A stretch of 64,000 nt of DNA from Heyndrickxia sp050281185 (GCF_050281185.1 NZ_JBNNWS010000002.1:268012-332011), one strand, 5' to 3'; shown: positions 8,480 through 17,199, numbered from the stretch's first letter. Numbers and translations are program-made. Notes: generated by a model not told the origin, from the letters alone.

Positions 8480-9889
8480 ATGAAAAAACTTCGGATTAAA
8501 AGTAAAATTTGGATTTCTATCACGTTTATTTCATTCATTACGATTATTATCGGAGTTATTTTAACTTATTATCTTTATGAAAAGTTTTACTTAGAAAAGC
8601 AAATTGAACGTTTAGAACAACAAGGAACCTTATTGAAAAAGTATTACTACTCTCAAACGGATCATGATAAATTACATGAAATGATTCATTGGACAGAGGA
8701 GAGCACGAATATTAATGTCATTTTAACTGAAGATCCCATGCAATTAAGTGCAGGGATTCCGATTACTGGCTTTCCTGATAGTAATCTCATTACATTTAAA
8801 GAAAGACAACAACTTTTATCAGGAAAAGAAGTTATTATCATAAGAGATCATCCAACATTTAAACGAAAAATATTAGCTGTAGCTGTACCATTATTTAAGA
8901 AAAAAATATTAAGTGGAGCTATTTTTATTTACCAGCCCATTGACGATATATATGAACCATTTAAACCGTTGCGAACCTTTATGATTATATTTATGGTTAT
9001 CGTATTATTCCTATTAGTATGGATTGGTCATAAAATAACGAATTACTTATTAAAGCCTTTGAAGGAAATGGAAAATGTCTCAAAGAAAATGGCAAAGGGG
9101 GATTTTTCCGAACAAATAACCGTTCATAATAAAGATGAAATTGGGCAGCTGGCAATTTCTTTAAATACGATGGCAAAGTCACTAAATGAAGTAGAAATGA
9201 AAAGAAATCAATTTCTTCAAAATGTCTCTCACGAGCTAAGAACCCCGCTTAGTTATGTTAAAGGTTACACTGAAGCCATTTTGGAAGGAGTCTATGAAGA
9301 TCCAAAAGAGATCAATCATTCATTAATCATCATCCAAAAAGAGACGGAGCGATTAATTCGTTTAGTCCATGATTTACTAGATCTCGCCCAATTAGAGGAC
9401 GATTCTTATCCAATGAAAAAGAACCCTATTGTTTATTCACAGTTAATATCCGACGTGATAAATAATTTTGACCTTGCATTAAAAAATAAACAAATTCAAG
9501 TTCATCTGACTTTAGATGAAGACATCATTATAGAGGGCGATGAAGATCGGATCGCACAAGTTCTGTCTAACTTAATTCATAATGCTATAAGCTATAGTCA
9601 AAACGGAAGAGACATTATAATCAAGCTATCACTGGAAGATCACCTGTCTATTTTAAAAATAAAAGATCATGGACCAGGAATTCCAAAAAAAGACCTTCCT
9701 CACATTTTTGAACGATTTTATCGAGTAGACAAAGCACGAACACGCAATAAAGGCGGGAGCGGCTTAGGACTTTCCATTTGTAGTCAAATCATCAAAAAAC
9801 ATTCCGGGCAAATTCATGTTGAATCGGAGAAAGAGAAAGGAACGGAATTTACGATTATTATTCCTTGTTTTAGTGAAATAGAAGGGTAA
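8480..9889 (+). CDS. sensor histidine kinase (HAMP/HisKA type)
   Basis: A 469-residue membrane kinase. TM1 is at about 12-31, an extracytoplasmic domain of roughly 130 residues follows, and TM2 is at about 165-183. Then come a HAMP linker, the HisKA box NVSHELRTPLSYVKGY with phospho-acceptor H251, and a HATPase domain with the N-box NLIHNAISYSQ, G1 DHGPGIP, the F-box FERFYRVD and G2 GGSGLGLSI. It lies 2 bases after the response regulator, so the two are partners. The small external domain and the adjacent surface lipoproteins suggest an envelope or metal signal. Confidence 0.93.
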   Translation: MKKLRIKSKIWISITFISFITIIIGVILTYYLYEKFYLEKQIERLEQQGTLLKKYYYSQTDHDKLHEMIHWTEESTNINVILTEDPMQLSAGIPITGFPDSNLITFKERQQLLSGKEVIIIRDHPTFKRKILAVAVPLFKKKILSGAIFIYQPIDDIYEPFKPLRTFMIIFMVIVLFLLVWIGHKITNYLLKPLKEMENVSKKMAKGDFSEQITVHNKDEIGQLAISLNTMAKSLNEVEMKRNQFLQNVSHELRTPLSYVKGYTEAILEGVYEDPKEINHSLIIIQKETERLIRLVHDLLDLAQLEDDSYPMKKNPIVYSQLISDVINNFDLALKNKQIQVHLTLDEDIIIEGDEDRIAQVLSNLIHNAISYSQNGRDIIIKLSLEDHLSILKIKDHGPGIPKKDLPHIFERFYRVDKARTRNKGGSGLGLSICSQIIKKHSGQIHVESEKEKGTEFTIIIPCFSEIEG

Positions 9890-9900
9890 GCTAGACAACA

Positions 9901-9926
9901 AAAACCTCTTCAAATCTGAAGAGGTT
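9901..9926 (-). terminator. terminator between convergent operons
   Basis: The stem AACCTCTTCA / TGAAGAGGTT has a 4-base loop. On the minus strand it is followed by TTTTTG, which suits the leftward operon ending at 9973. The plus side has only a weak T tract. Confidence 0.65.
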
Positions 9927-9972
9927 CATTAATTTTCCGCTAAGTTTACATAGTCTTAAAATTATTCTCTAT

Positions 9973-10521
9973 TTATGGACGCTTTCCCCAAGGTTCAATC
10001 GTTCCAACCGTATAGATCAATCGATCATTTTGAATAGAATCAATGACCCCTTGTGAAATCTCCTCATTGGTTAACCATCTTGAATTATCATTCTCAAGAA
10101 TAAATCCCAATTGTATTTGACGGTATAGACAGGTGTCAGGTGTACTTATTTTCTTTTTGATTTCATTTAAATTCTTACTGCTACCTAAAACGTGATAAAG
10201 TCTCCACTTATCGTTTTGTTTTGACACTTCTTGTAAAATGATGTCTATTGATCTTTCAGCATAAGAATGGATCCAGGCAATGACCAATTGTATTGGACCA
10301 TTTTCTTTGATGATTGACCTTACATTCTCTTTTAATAAAACTTCATTACTATAATCAACGAGAACTGGAGTGATAGCATTTTTATCTTCTGTCTTTCCCG
10401 CTAAACTCTCCATTCGATTAGGATTACGCCCAATCACAGATACTTGATAACCTTGATTAACTAGCCAAAGGGATACACCCGCTAACATACCAGTTCCTCC
10501 GACTACTAGTGCATGCTTCAT
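9973..10521 (-). CDS. short-chain dehydrogenase/NAD(P)-binding Rossmann protein
   Basis: A 182-residue cytoplasmic protein with an N-terminal Rossmann fold: MKHALVVGGTGMLAGVS is the glycine-rich dinucleotide loop, followed by VIGRNPNR, where the Arg residues suggest NADP(H). No classical YxxxK catalytic pair is evident, so it may be an atypical SDR or an NmrA-like sensor rather than an active dehydrogenase. It lies 27 bp after the phosphoesterase gene and probably shares its transcript. The substrate is unknown. Confidence 0.75.
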   Translation of the reverse strand: MKHALVVGGTGMLAGVSLWLVNQGYQVSVIGRNPNRMESLAGKTEDKNAITPVLVDYSNEVLLKENVRSIIKENGPIQLVIAWIHSYAERSIDIILQEVSKQNDKWRLYHVLGSSKNLNEIKKKISTPDTCLYRQIQLGFILENDNSRWLTNEEISQGVIDSIQNDRLIYTVGTIEPWGKRP

Positions 10522-10548
10522 TTATACACATCCTTTATATGCATCGAC

Positions 10549-11640
10549 CTACTGAAGATCAAAACAATCTTTCGGTACCCAACCTACTTCCCCATTAGCT
10601 TTCTTTATTAAAGAATATCCAGCACACTCATTATTTACAACCGATACTTTTTCACCTTCTTTTACTGATAAGAAAGAGGTACTAAGATCATCCTTGCAAC
10701 GTGTCTGTTCCGCTTCATCTATCAAATATTCATTTTTAATCCATTGCTGATTTCCTAATTTACTATTTTTACAGAGTGTAAAATATTCTTCCTGTTTAAT
10801 AATTTGCAAGTCGTAATTTGGATATGTAACGGTTCCTATTCTTCCGGTCTTATCGATATAGTCTTTCTGAACAATCATTTCTTCTGTCAGCTCATCAACA
10901 TATGTAAATGAATATGTACCATTTTCAATAATTAATGCATTTAGTTGACCATCAACTTTGATTTGGTTTCCTCCATCCAATGCAATGATTTTTTTATCTA
11001 AATCAATGATTGGATTGTTTGAAGTAACCTGTTCTGCTCGATAATTAACAACCGGCCAATGTCCGACAATAACGATTTTATCGGCTTGATGTTCTTTTTC
11101 GTAAAAGGCTTGACCGTATAAAGCGATGGATTCATCCGTTTGCCGCCAATTTTCGATGTTTTCAATACCCGAATGAATAATAATAAATTCATCTGTTTCA
11201 TAGGCAATTGGAAATGATTCGATCCAGTCAATTTCATCCTGAAAATATTCACGATAATGCCCTGCTACATCTTCAAAACGAGGAAAATCATCAAGTGATT
11301 TGCCGAACACAGATAGCATTTCATTTAAGATAGAATTCTTTTGTTTTTTCATATATGAAATGATTTCCTTATTATCATTTAAAACATAACGATGGAGCAA
11401 GTCGCAATTTCCCTTGGTAACATAAACATTAGGTTTTTTAGATAACCCCTTTACATACTTCACTACTTCTAAGCTATCTGCTCCTTTTTCGCACAGATCA
11501 CCATTAATAAAAAGATAATCATCTTCTGTATAATGTAGTTTTTCTAAAAGCTTTTTAAATAGATTTACATTTGCATGTATGTCTGAAATTACTATCATGC
11601 GTTTGGTTTGATCTAGTCGTACATATCTTACATCAATCAT
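10549..11640 (-). CDS. metallophosphoesterase with C-terminal SH3-like region
   Basis: A calcineurin-type phosphoesterase of 363 residues. The N-terminal metal-binding motifs are in order: SDIHAN (about 19-24), NGDLCEKG (about 45-52), GNCDLL in place of the usual GNHD (about 76-81), and downstream IIHSG and VGHWP. The last about 60 residues resemble a bacterial SH3 domain, with LSVKEGEKVSVV and GEVGWVPKDCFDL; this fusion is less usual. The reaction may be dephosphorylation of a protein or nucleotide, but the substrate cannot be inferred. The Rossmann protein gene follows closely. Confidence 0.85.
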   Translation of the reverse strand: MIDVRYVRLDQTKRMIVISDIHANVNLFKKLLEKLHYTEDDYLFINGDLCEKGADSLEVVKYVKGLSKKPNVYVTKGNCDLLHRYVLNDNKEIISYMKKQKNSILNEMLSVFGKSLDDFPRFEDVAGHYREYFQDEIDWIESFPIAYETDEFIIIHSGIENIENWRQTDESIALYGQAFYEKEHQADKIVIVGHWPVVNYRAEQVTSNNPIIDLDKKIIALDGGNQIKVDGQLNALIIENGTYSFTYVDELTEEMIVQKDYIDKTGRIGTVTYPNYDLQIIKQEEYFTLCKNSKLGNQQWIKNEYLIDEAEQTRCKDDLSTSFLSVKEGEKVSVVNNECAGYSLIKKANGEVGWVPKDCFDLQ

Positions 11641-11780
11641 TTCATCATCTCCAGAATATTAAATCTATTTTTAATAAATAACTCCATCATTAAAACGTAC
11701 GTTCTTATCATTAATTATAAGAAATAAATGTATTTTCTTCAAAAACTATTTTTATTACAAAAAACTTTAAAAAACTTATA

Positions 11781-11815
11781 AAAAAAAGAGATAGCTAATA
11801 ATAAATAGCCATCTC
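11781..11815 (-). terminator. terminator of the YjjG-like gene
   Basis: The stem GAGATaGCTA / TAGCcATCTC is followed on the minus strand by a run of seven T. It lies 30 bp past the stop of the HAD nucleotidase gene. Confidence 0.75.
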
Positions 11816-11846
11816 ATCCTTGCCATATTGCGGTATTTGATTAAGA

Positions 11847-12566
11847 TTATCGACTCAAAGTTTTTGTATTCTTTTCTACGTTTAAAATCGGATATAGTTC
11901 TTCAAGCTTTTGAATATGATAAGTCGAAACAATATCAGTATCATTGGGCTTCATTCCAGGGTTGATCCAGCAGGTGTCTATTCCGGCTAGGTATCCTCCT
12001 TTAATGTCTGCACTTAAGGAATCTCCGATGATTAACGTTTTTTCTGCAGAAAAATGTGGAATTCGGGCAAAAACATAATCAAAATATTCCTTCATAGGCT
12101 TTTGAAAGCCCGTATCTTCTGAAACAAAGATATCCTTAAATAACGGATATAATCCTGAATCTCGTAAGCGTTTATATTGTGTCTCGGACTCACCATTTGT
12201 AACTATATATAAGTCATACTTATTTTGTAAGGCTGCGATCAGGTCAAAAGCTCCATCAATTAACTGGTGCCCTTCTTGTAAGTAGCTGCGATATTTCTCT
12301 TCAAGTAAGACTCCATCAACCTCTTGACCGTAATACTCCTTAAATAATATGGAGAAGCGAGTATTCACAACCTCATCACGACTGATTTTTCCTTCTTCAA
12401 AAGCTTTCCAAAGACCTTGGTTGATTTTGTTATATTGTGCCTTAATTTCAGAGGTTAAAGGAATTTCTTGTTCATCAAAAAGCAATTGTAATGCCAAATC
12501 TTCTGCTGCATTAAAATCTAATAAAGTATTATCTATGTCAAATAATAAAGTTTGATAGGTTTTCAT
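11847..12566 (-). CDS. YjjG-family noncanonical pyrimidine nucleotidase (HAD)
   Basis: A 239-residue HAD-superfamily hydrolase with a C1-type cap. Motif I is LLFDIDNTLLDF, where the nucleophile Asp carries the phosphoryl group; motif II is IVTNG; motif III includes the Lys in GFQKPMKEYFDYV; motif IV is IIGDSLSADIKGG. The IDNTLLDF start and the sequence around the cap match the YjjG/YfnB group, which dephosphorylates noncanonical pyrimidine nucleotides and so helps clean the nucleotide pool. GGAGG lies 8 bases before the ATG. It is a single-gene transcript. Confidence 0.88.
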   Translation of the reverse strand: MKTYQTLLFDIDNTLLDFNAAEDLALQLLFDEQEIPLTSEIKAQYNKINQGLWKAFEEGKISRDEVVNTRFSILFKEYYGQEVDGVLLEEKYRSYLQEGHQLIDGAFDLIAALQNKYDLYIVTNGESETQYKRLRDSGLYPLFKDIFVSEDTGFQKPMKEYFDYVFARIPHFSAEKTLIIGDSLSADIKGGYLAGIDTCWINPGMKPNDTDIVSTYHIQKLEELYPILNVEKNTKTLSR

Positions 12567-12630
12567 ATGAATGCCTCCAATATCTGCGCTTGTAATTCTA
12601 GTATAACATTCTTTTTAAAGAGTATTTAAG

Positions 12631-12856
12631 AAAAGCGCAAGCGCCTTGCCCATCGGCGTACGGATGAGTGAAATTTGAAGTGCCAATTTCACCTTCGTAG
12701 TCTTCGACTGAGATAAAGGAAACACGGCGAGGGACGAGTCGATGTTAACTTATCGTAGGGAGAAGACGGAGAAATCCGCTAGCCGATAGGCGCTGGAGCT
12801 AGACACAACAGACACTTTTCATGTCTAATATCCTTAGTAAAATTTTATACTTTCTT
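12631..12856. repeat. Bacillaceae-type intergenic fold-back repeat, copy 2
   Basis: The same element as at 4295-4492, in the same orientation, but with about 28 extra bases after GGCGTACGGAT. The extra segment contains GTGAAATT and AATTTCAC, so it adds a small nested hairpin. Conservation again includes the AT-rich flank after GACACTTTTCATGTCTAATA. No coding capacity. Confidence 0.75.
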
Positions 12857-12875
12857 ACCTTTAGACAAAAACAGC

Positions 12876-13655
12876 TCAAGCGTTTGTTGAACAAGGTTCA
12901 TACAAAAATTTTAGCTCTTCTAATTTTTTCACTATAGAACTCTCAATGTCTTTATTTAAGGGCAATTGCTCTGAAGTAAATGAAGCCAGCTGAGCATGGT
13001 CCCCAATCATGACAGAGTGCAAAGCATGCTGAAACATGGAAATATCATTTGCATCATTACCAAATGCAATATACTCTCCCTCATTTACACCAAGCTGTTG
13101 TAGACCACTCCATTTATCTACTCCTTTTGGACTTATATCAAGAACTCCTTCATTTCCATGCACATGCACAACTGCATCGATGTGATGAAGCTGTTCTTCT
13201 ACTGCTTTCATATTCGTTGATGTTAAGATTAAGATTTTCATAATAGATTGCAGTTCATTTATAGAAACATTCTTTGCACGTTTTTGTGGATCAAGATTAC
13301 GCAAAATAGGATGTTCAGCTGAACCAGTATATGCATAGTTCCAATCACCATCTATTAAATAAGTAATATTATATTTCTCGATTAATTGGATAATGTCGTA
13401 AAGAACTACTTGATCAAAGCTTACAGTAGATACTATTTTTCCCTCATCTGCAACCATACAGCCATTTCCGCCAATCATAGGATAATGGTGAAAGCGCTCG
13501 TCCAATACAGGCAATAAGTCACGAATAGGTCTTGCTGAAGCAAAAATGACTCCGTGCCCATGTGAAACTAATTCCTCTAATGATAAGAGGATTTTTTCAG
13601 AAACTGGCTGTCCTTTAAAGCAAATTGTTCCGTCCAAATCAAATACGAATTTCAT
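12876..13655 (-). CDS. HAD-IIB (Cof-type) hydrolase
   Basis: A 259-residue cytoplasmic phosphatase. Motif I FDLDGTICF is at the N-terminus, FASARP is the motif II region, and GNDANDISMFQHA is the typical Cof-family motif IV that coordinates magnesium. The insert between motifs II and III is a C2B cap. Relatives dephosphorylate sugar phosphates, FMN or PLP; the substrate here is open. It is divergent from the Crp/Fnr regulator with about 90 bp between them. Confidence 0.88.
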   Translation of the reverse strand: MKFVFDLDGTICFKGQPVSEKILLSLEELVSHGHGVIFASARPIRDLLPVLDERFHHYPMIGGNGCMVADEGKIVSTVSFDQVVLYDIIQLIEKYNITYLIDGDWNYAYTGSAEHPILRNLDPQKRAKNVSINELQSIMKILILTSTNMKAVEEQLHHIDAVVHVHGNEGVLDISPKGVDKWSGLQQLGVNEGEYIAFGNDANDISMFQHALHSVMIGDHAQLASFTSEQLPLNKDIESSIVKKLEELKFLYEPCSTNA

Positions 13656-13745
13656 TCTATGACACCCCTGTATCTTTTTATTAATCTATCATATCAGTTC
13701 ATCGTATAATGAAAAGGACATATGTCCAGAGAAAGGAGAGAGCGG

Positions 13746-14444
13746 ATGAAACTTATTCAAGATGAATCTTTACTTAAAAGTCATTTAACAAAGTATCATT
13801 TTGAAGAAATGTTTGGATCTACTCAGCATATACCGTTTACATTACAAAAGTATGATCCACGTGAAATCATTCTTCATGAAGGAATAGATCTAACGTTACT
13901 TTTATTTTTAGTGGAGGGAAAAGTGAAAGTAACATCAAGCGTAGTAACAGGCAAATCACTCCTACTACGATTTAGCCATCCTTTTTCCATTATTGGTGAT
14001 ATTGAACTGATTCGTGGTGTACCAGTACAATCACAAATCGAAGCTGTTAGTGAATGCTTATTAATTGGATTATCCTTTGAATATATTAAAAATCAGCAAA
14101 TAAACAATCCTAAGCTGCTACACACACTATTAGATCATTTAAGCTATAAGCTTCAAACTTGTACTACCGCTTCACGTGTGAATTTATTAGCATCAGTTGA
14201 AAATCGTTTCGCGAGTTACCTTATGTCTACACTATCATCCAAACACGAAAACCATTTTGGCAAGGAACTAAGGACAGCAAATATTGGAGAAATAGCTAAC
14301 CTGCTTGGAACTACTCATCGCCATTTAAATCGCGTTCTCTCCTCTCTTTCCGAAAAGAAAATCATTAAAAGAAATAGAGATTCCATACATATATTAAATT
14401 GGTCCGCTTTAGAAAATTTATCAAATGATATTCGCTATGAATAA
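13746..14444 (+). CDS. Crp/Fnr-family transcription regulator (YeiL-like)
   Basis: A 232-residue regulator with an N-terminal cyclic-nucleotide-binding fold (about 15-125, ILHEGIDLTLLLFLVEGKVKV) and a C-terminal winged helix (about 160-225) with IGEIANLLGTTHRHLNRVLSSL as the recognition region. No cysteine cluster for an FeS centre is present, so it is not a classical Fnr. The start at 13746 is chosen because AAAGGAGAG precedes it at good distance; an ATG at 13722 has a weaker site. The target may be the divergent HAD gene or itself. Confidence 0.82.
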   Translation: MKLIQDESLLKSHLTKYHFEEMFGSTQHIPFTLQKYDPREIILHEGIDLTLLLFLVEGKVKVTSSVVTGKSLLLRFSHPFSIIGDIELIRGVPVQSQIEAVSECLLIGLSFEYIKNQQINNPKLLHTLLDHLSYKLQTCTTASRVNLLASVENRFASYLMSTLSSKHENHFGKELRTANIGEIANLLGTTHRHLNRVLSSLSEKKIIKRNRDSIHILNWSALENLSNDIRYE

Positions 14445-14487
14445 CTTTCCTTTTTGAGGATATTCATAAAAACTATTTGCAAAGAAA

Positions 14488-14524
14488 AAATCCGTTATTC
14501 CTAAATATTAGGTATAACGGATTT
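14488..14524 (-). terminator. terminator overlapping the end of a coding region
   Basis: AAATCCGTTATTCCTA at 14488-14503 pairs with TAGGTATAACGGATTT at 14509-14524, with one mismatch. On the minus strand the TTTTTTCTTT tract follows. The stop codon of the membrane protein gene (14501-14503) lies within the hairpin, so the last codons double as the terminator stem. Confidence 0.75.
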
Positions 14525-14932
14525 CTTTCTCCTTGATGATCGAAAAGCTGTGTAAAACCAAATGATGTTGGCAATAATTCCTGCAAAACAAGTGACCATA
14601 ACTCCTATTAAATCAGGGAAGATGTGTTTAGTTGCTCCCAACACTAAAACCATTGGAATGACGGGAAGATATATTACTATCCCAAATCCACAAAAAACCG
14701 CCATAACAAATTTCATTGCATTCACTCCTACCATATATAAAAGTAGGGGGAGGATGTAAAAGAAAAGAATCATACCAACTGCACTCCACATTCCAAACGT
14801 ATTAAATTTATTGGCATTTGCCCCTAAATCAGAAAGCGGAGAAAGTGAAGTTACGATGATTAAAGAGCAAAAGAGCACAGCAGAAACAATCGTCATCAAA
14901 ATTACTTTTTTCTTAGATTTCATCAAATTCAC
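14501..14932 (-). CDS. small four-helix membrane protein, function unknown
   Basis: A 143-residue protein with four predicted hydrophobic helices (about 10-30, 48-66, 72-97 and 105-128) and short basic ends (MKSKKK and SSRRKK), so both termini probably face the cytoplasm. It resembles small conserved Bacillus membrane proteins of unknown function (possibly the DUF5391 type, not verified). The gene is monocistronic and ends inside its own terminator hairpin. Confidence 0.7.
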   Translation of the reverse strand: MNLMKSKKKVILMTIVSAVLFCSLIIVTSLSPLSDLGANANKFNTFGMWSAVGMILFFYILPLLLYMVGVNAMKFVMAVFCGFGIVIYLPVIPMVLVLGATKHIFPDLIGVMVTCFAGIIANIIWFYTAFRSSRRKKSVIPNI

Positions 14933-15106
14933 TTCTTTCCTAATTGAAAATTTATAGGTTTTTTAAAAGTAAATTGGTTCTACGAAACTAAAATTAATTA
15001 GCCTCATTCACAGTATACCAGATACATAGCAAATAAGGATTATAATTCCAGTATTTTTCATTGAATAATCCCCTAAAAGCTACAACCTTCTAGAGGATTA
15101 TTTGGA

Positions 15107-16321
15107 TTACAGTTTTTTCTTATTTTGATCTTCTTTTAATCGGTTGACAACTGCCTCGATATTCATCTGACCAAGATTCCCTTCTCTATGCTTTCTAATC
15201 GCAAGAGATTTATTCTCTACTTCTTGATCACCTATAATCATCATATATGGGACCTTTTGCTTTTCAGCTTCTCGAATTTTTAAGCCCATTTTCTCTACTC
15301 GATCATCTACCTCAATTCGTAATCCAGCTGATTCTAAATGCTCCTTCACTTGATAGGCATAGGGTATATGTGCATCCGATATCGGTAAGATTCTTGCTTG
15401 TACTGGAGATAGCCACAATGGAAATTCACCTGCAAAATGCTCAATTAAAATGGCCATAAAACGTTCAACAGATCCATATATTGCCCGATGAATCATGATT
15501 GGAACATGTGGCTTATTGTCTTCTCCAATATACTGACAATTGAATTTTCCAGGCATTTGGAAGTCCAATTGAACTGTACCACACTGCCAGCTTCTTCCTA
15601 ATGAATCGAGAATGTGAAAATCTATTTTTGGACCATAAAACGCTCCATCCCCATGATTAATTTGATAAGGCAACTCCTTTTTCTGTAGCACAGACTCTAA
15701 AGCTGATTCTGCCTTTTCCCATATTTCTGCTGAACCCATATGATCCTCAGGACGAGTAGAAAGTTCGATTTTATAACTAAAACCAAATTCAGAATAAAAC
15801 TCATCAATTAAATCAAGCACTTTATCCACTTCAGATTCAATTTGATCTTCTCGAACAAATAAATGGGCATCATCTTGAGTAAAAGCGCGAACTCTTAAAA
15901 GTCCATTTAAAGATCCCGATAATTCATGGCGATGTACTAATCCTAGTTCTGCAAATCGGATAGGAAGCTCTCGATAGCTTCTTCGCTTACTGTTAAAAAT
16001 TAGTACCGCCCCTGGACAATTCATTGGTTTAATAGCATAGTTTTGTTCATCTACATTGGAAAAATACATATTTTCATGATAATGGTCCCAATGTCCAGAT
16101 TGTTCCCAAAGCTCTTGCTTCATCATAATAGGTGTCTTTATTTCCTGATACCCAGCTTTTTGTTGTTTTTGTTTCCAGTAATTTTCTAATTCATTACGAA
16201 TAACCATTCCTTTTGGCAAGAAAAATGGCATTCCTGGAGCTTCCTCCATGGACATAAATAATTCCAATTCTTGACCCAATTTGCGATGATTTCTCTTTTC
16301 TGCTTCCCTTTCGATTGACAT
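15107..16321 (-). CDS. thrS: threonyl-tRNA synthetase lacking the TGS and editing domains
   Basis: A class II aminoacyl-tRNA synthetase that charges tRNA-Thr. The 404 residues cover only the catalytic core and anticodon-binding domain; normal bacterial ThrRS is about 640 residues. Present are the three zinc ligands (Cys in PMNCPGA, His in DDAHLF, His in IMIHRAIYGS), motif 2 VHRHELSGSLNGLLRVR, motif 3 SVERFMAILIEHF, and an anticodon-binding end with VDDRVEKMGLKIREAE and IIGDQE. The editing HxxxH module that removes mis-charged serine is absent. The region upstream is regulatory RNA, so this is not a sequencing truncation. ATG 16321 is preferred over ATG 16327 because TAGGAGG is 7 bases away from it but only 1 from the other. 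Expression is under three T-boxes and a strong promoter. Confidence 0.92.
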   Translation of the reverse strand: MSIEREAEKRNHRKLGQELELFMSMEEAPGMPFFLPKGMVIRNELENYWKQKQQKAGYQEIKTPIMMKQELWEQSGHWDHYHENMYFSNVDEQNYAIKPMNCPGAVLIFNSKRRSYRELPIRFAELGLVHRHELSGSLNGLLRVRAFTQDDAHLFVREDQIESEVDKVLDLIDEFYSEFGFSYKIELSTRPEDHMGSAEIWEKAESALESVLQKKELPYQINHGDGAFYGPKIDFHILDSLGRSWQCGTVQLDFQMPGKFNCQYIGEDNKPHVPIMIHRAIYGSVERFMAILIEHFAGEFPLWLSPVQARILPISDAHIPYAYQVKEHLESAGLRIEVDDRVEKMGLKIREAEKQKVPYMMIIGDQEVENKSLAIRKHREGNLGQMNIEAVVNRLKEDQNKKKL

Positions 16322-16346
16322 GCTCATTCCTCCTAAATTTTTTTAA

Positions 16347-16602
16347 TAAAAAAACGCACCCATCCCTATATAAGGGACGAGTGCGGTCGTGGTGCCACCC
16401 TATTTCCGTAATGCATGATGAAGATACATTACGCTCAATTTAATAACGGTTTTCCCGATTATGGATACTCTGGATTTCCTTTTCCCCATAATAGCTCAAA
16501 GGTGGTAAATCATTCTCTTTTCTTCAGGGCTTTCAGCCATTGACCCTGTTCTCTGTTAAGAAAGATTAGAAAGATTCATGTCCTTTTCATCGCATTATTC
16601 CT
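16347..16602 (-). promoter_or_regulatory. T-box riboswitch C (gene-proximal), threonine specifier
   Basis: On the minus strand: AAAAGGACATGAATC at the 5' end, AACAGAG and AGAGAATGATTT before the specifier ACC (Thr), the conserved T-box AGGGTGGCACCACG, then the terminator stem around CGCAC..GTGCG with loop, followed by a T tract. Uncharged tRNA-Thr would pair with the specifier and the T-box and prevent termination. Nearly identical to element B. Confidence 0.93.
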
Positions 16603-16616
16603 ATTTACTTTTTAAA

Positions 16617-16863
16617 AATAAAAACGCACTCATCCCTATACAAGGGACGAGTGCGGTCGTGGTACCACCCTATTTTCATAATGCACAATAACGATACATT
16701 ACGCTCAATTTAATAACGGTTTTCCCGATTATGGATACTCTGGATTTCCTTTTCCCCATAATAGCTCAAAGGTGGTAAATCATTCTCTTTTCTTCAGGGC
16801 TTTCAGCCATTGACCCTGTTCTCTGTTAAGAAAGATTAGAAAGATTCATGTCCTTTTCATCGC
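16617..16863 (-). promoter_or_regulatory. T-box riboswitch B (middle), threonine specifier
   Basis: The same layout as element C: specifier ACC within GAATGATTTACC, T-box AGGGTGGTACCACG, terminator CGCACTC..GAGTGCG and T tract. A stretch of about 170 bases is identical or nearly identical to element C, which points to recent duplication. Confidence 0.93.
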
Positions 16864-16883
16864 TTGATTCTATTTACTTTTAA

Positions 16884-17128
16884 AATAAAAAACGCACTCA
16901 TCCCTAGACAAGGGACGAGTGCGGTCGTGGTGCCACCCTATTTTCATAATGCATATTGATAACACATTATGCTCATATACGATAACGGTCTCCCGATTAT
17001 GGATACTCTTAGATTTCCTTTTCCCCATAATAGCTCAAAGGTGGTAAGTCATTCTCTATTCTTCAGGGCTTCCAGCCATTGACCCTGTTCTCTAATAAGA
17101 ATATCAAGAAAGCTCATGTCCTTTTCAA
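16884..17128 (-). promoter_or_regulatory. T-box riboswitch A (promoter-proximal), threonine specifier
   Basis: The first of the three to be transcribed. It has specifier ACC in GAATGACTTACC, T-box AGGGTGGCACCACG and its own terminator, but differs from B and C at many places, so it is the oldest branch of the three. Confidence 0.92.
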
Positions 17129-17170
17129 AGCTTTTATAAAAATACATTTTAGTAAATATTTGTTTTTAGA

Positions 17171-17199
17171 ATTATAGGATAGAAATTTTTAAAAGTCAA
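17171..17199 (-). promoter_or_regulatory. sigma-A promoter of the T-box/thrS transcript
   Basis: TTGACT (17194-17199) and TATAAT (17171-17176) with exactly 17 bp between them, read on the minus strand. It lies about 45 bases before the first T-box. Confidence 0.85.

Noticed and set aside
15060..15100. Inverted repeat ATAATCC..GGATTAT behind the threonyl-tRNA synthetase gene
   Set aside because: A large loop and no T tract on the minus strand make it a doubtful terminator.
16347..17128. Threefold repeated block of about 250 bp considered as a CRISPR or mobile repeat
   Set aside because: Each unit carries a specifier, T-box and terminator; they are regulatory leaders. No short regularly spaced repeats occur anywhere in the window.
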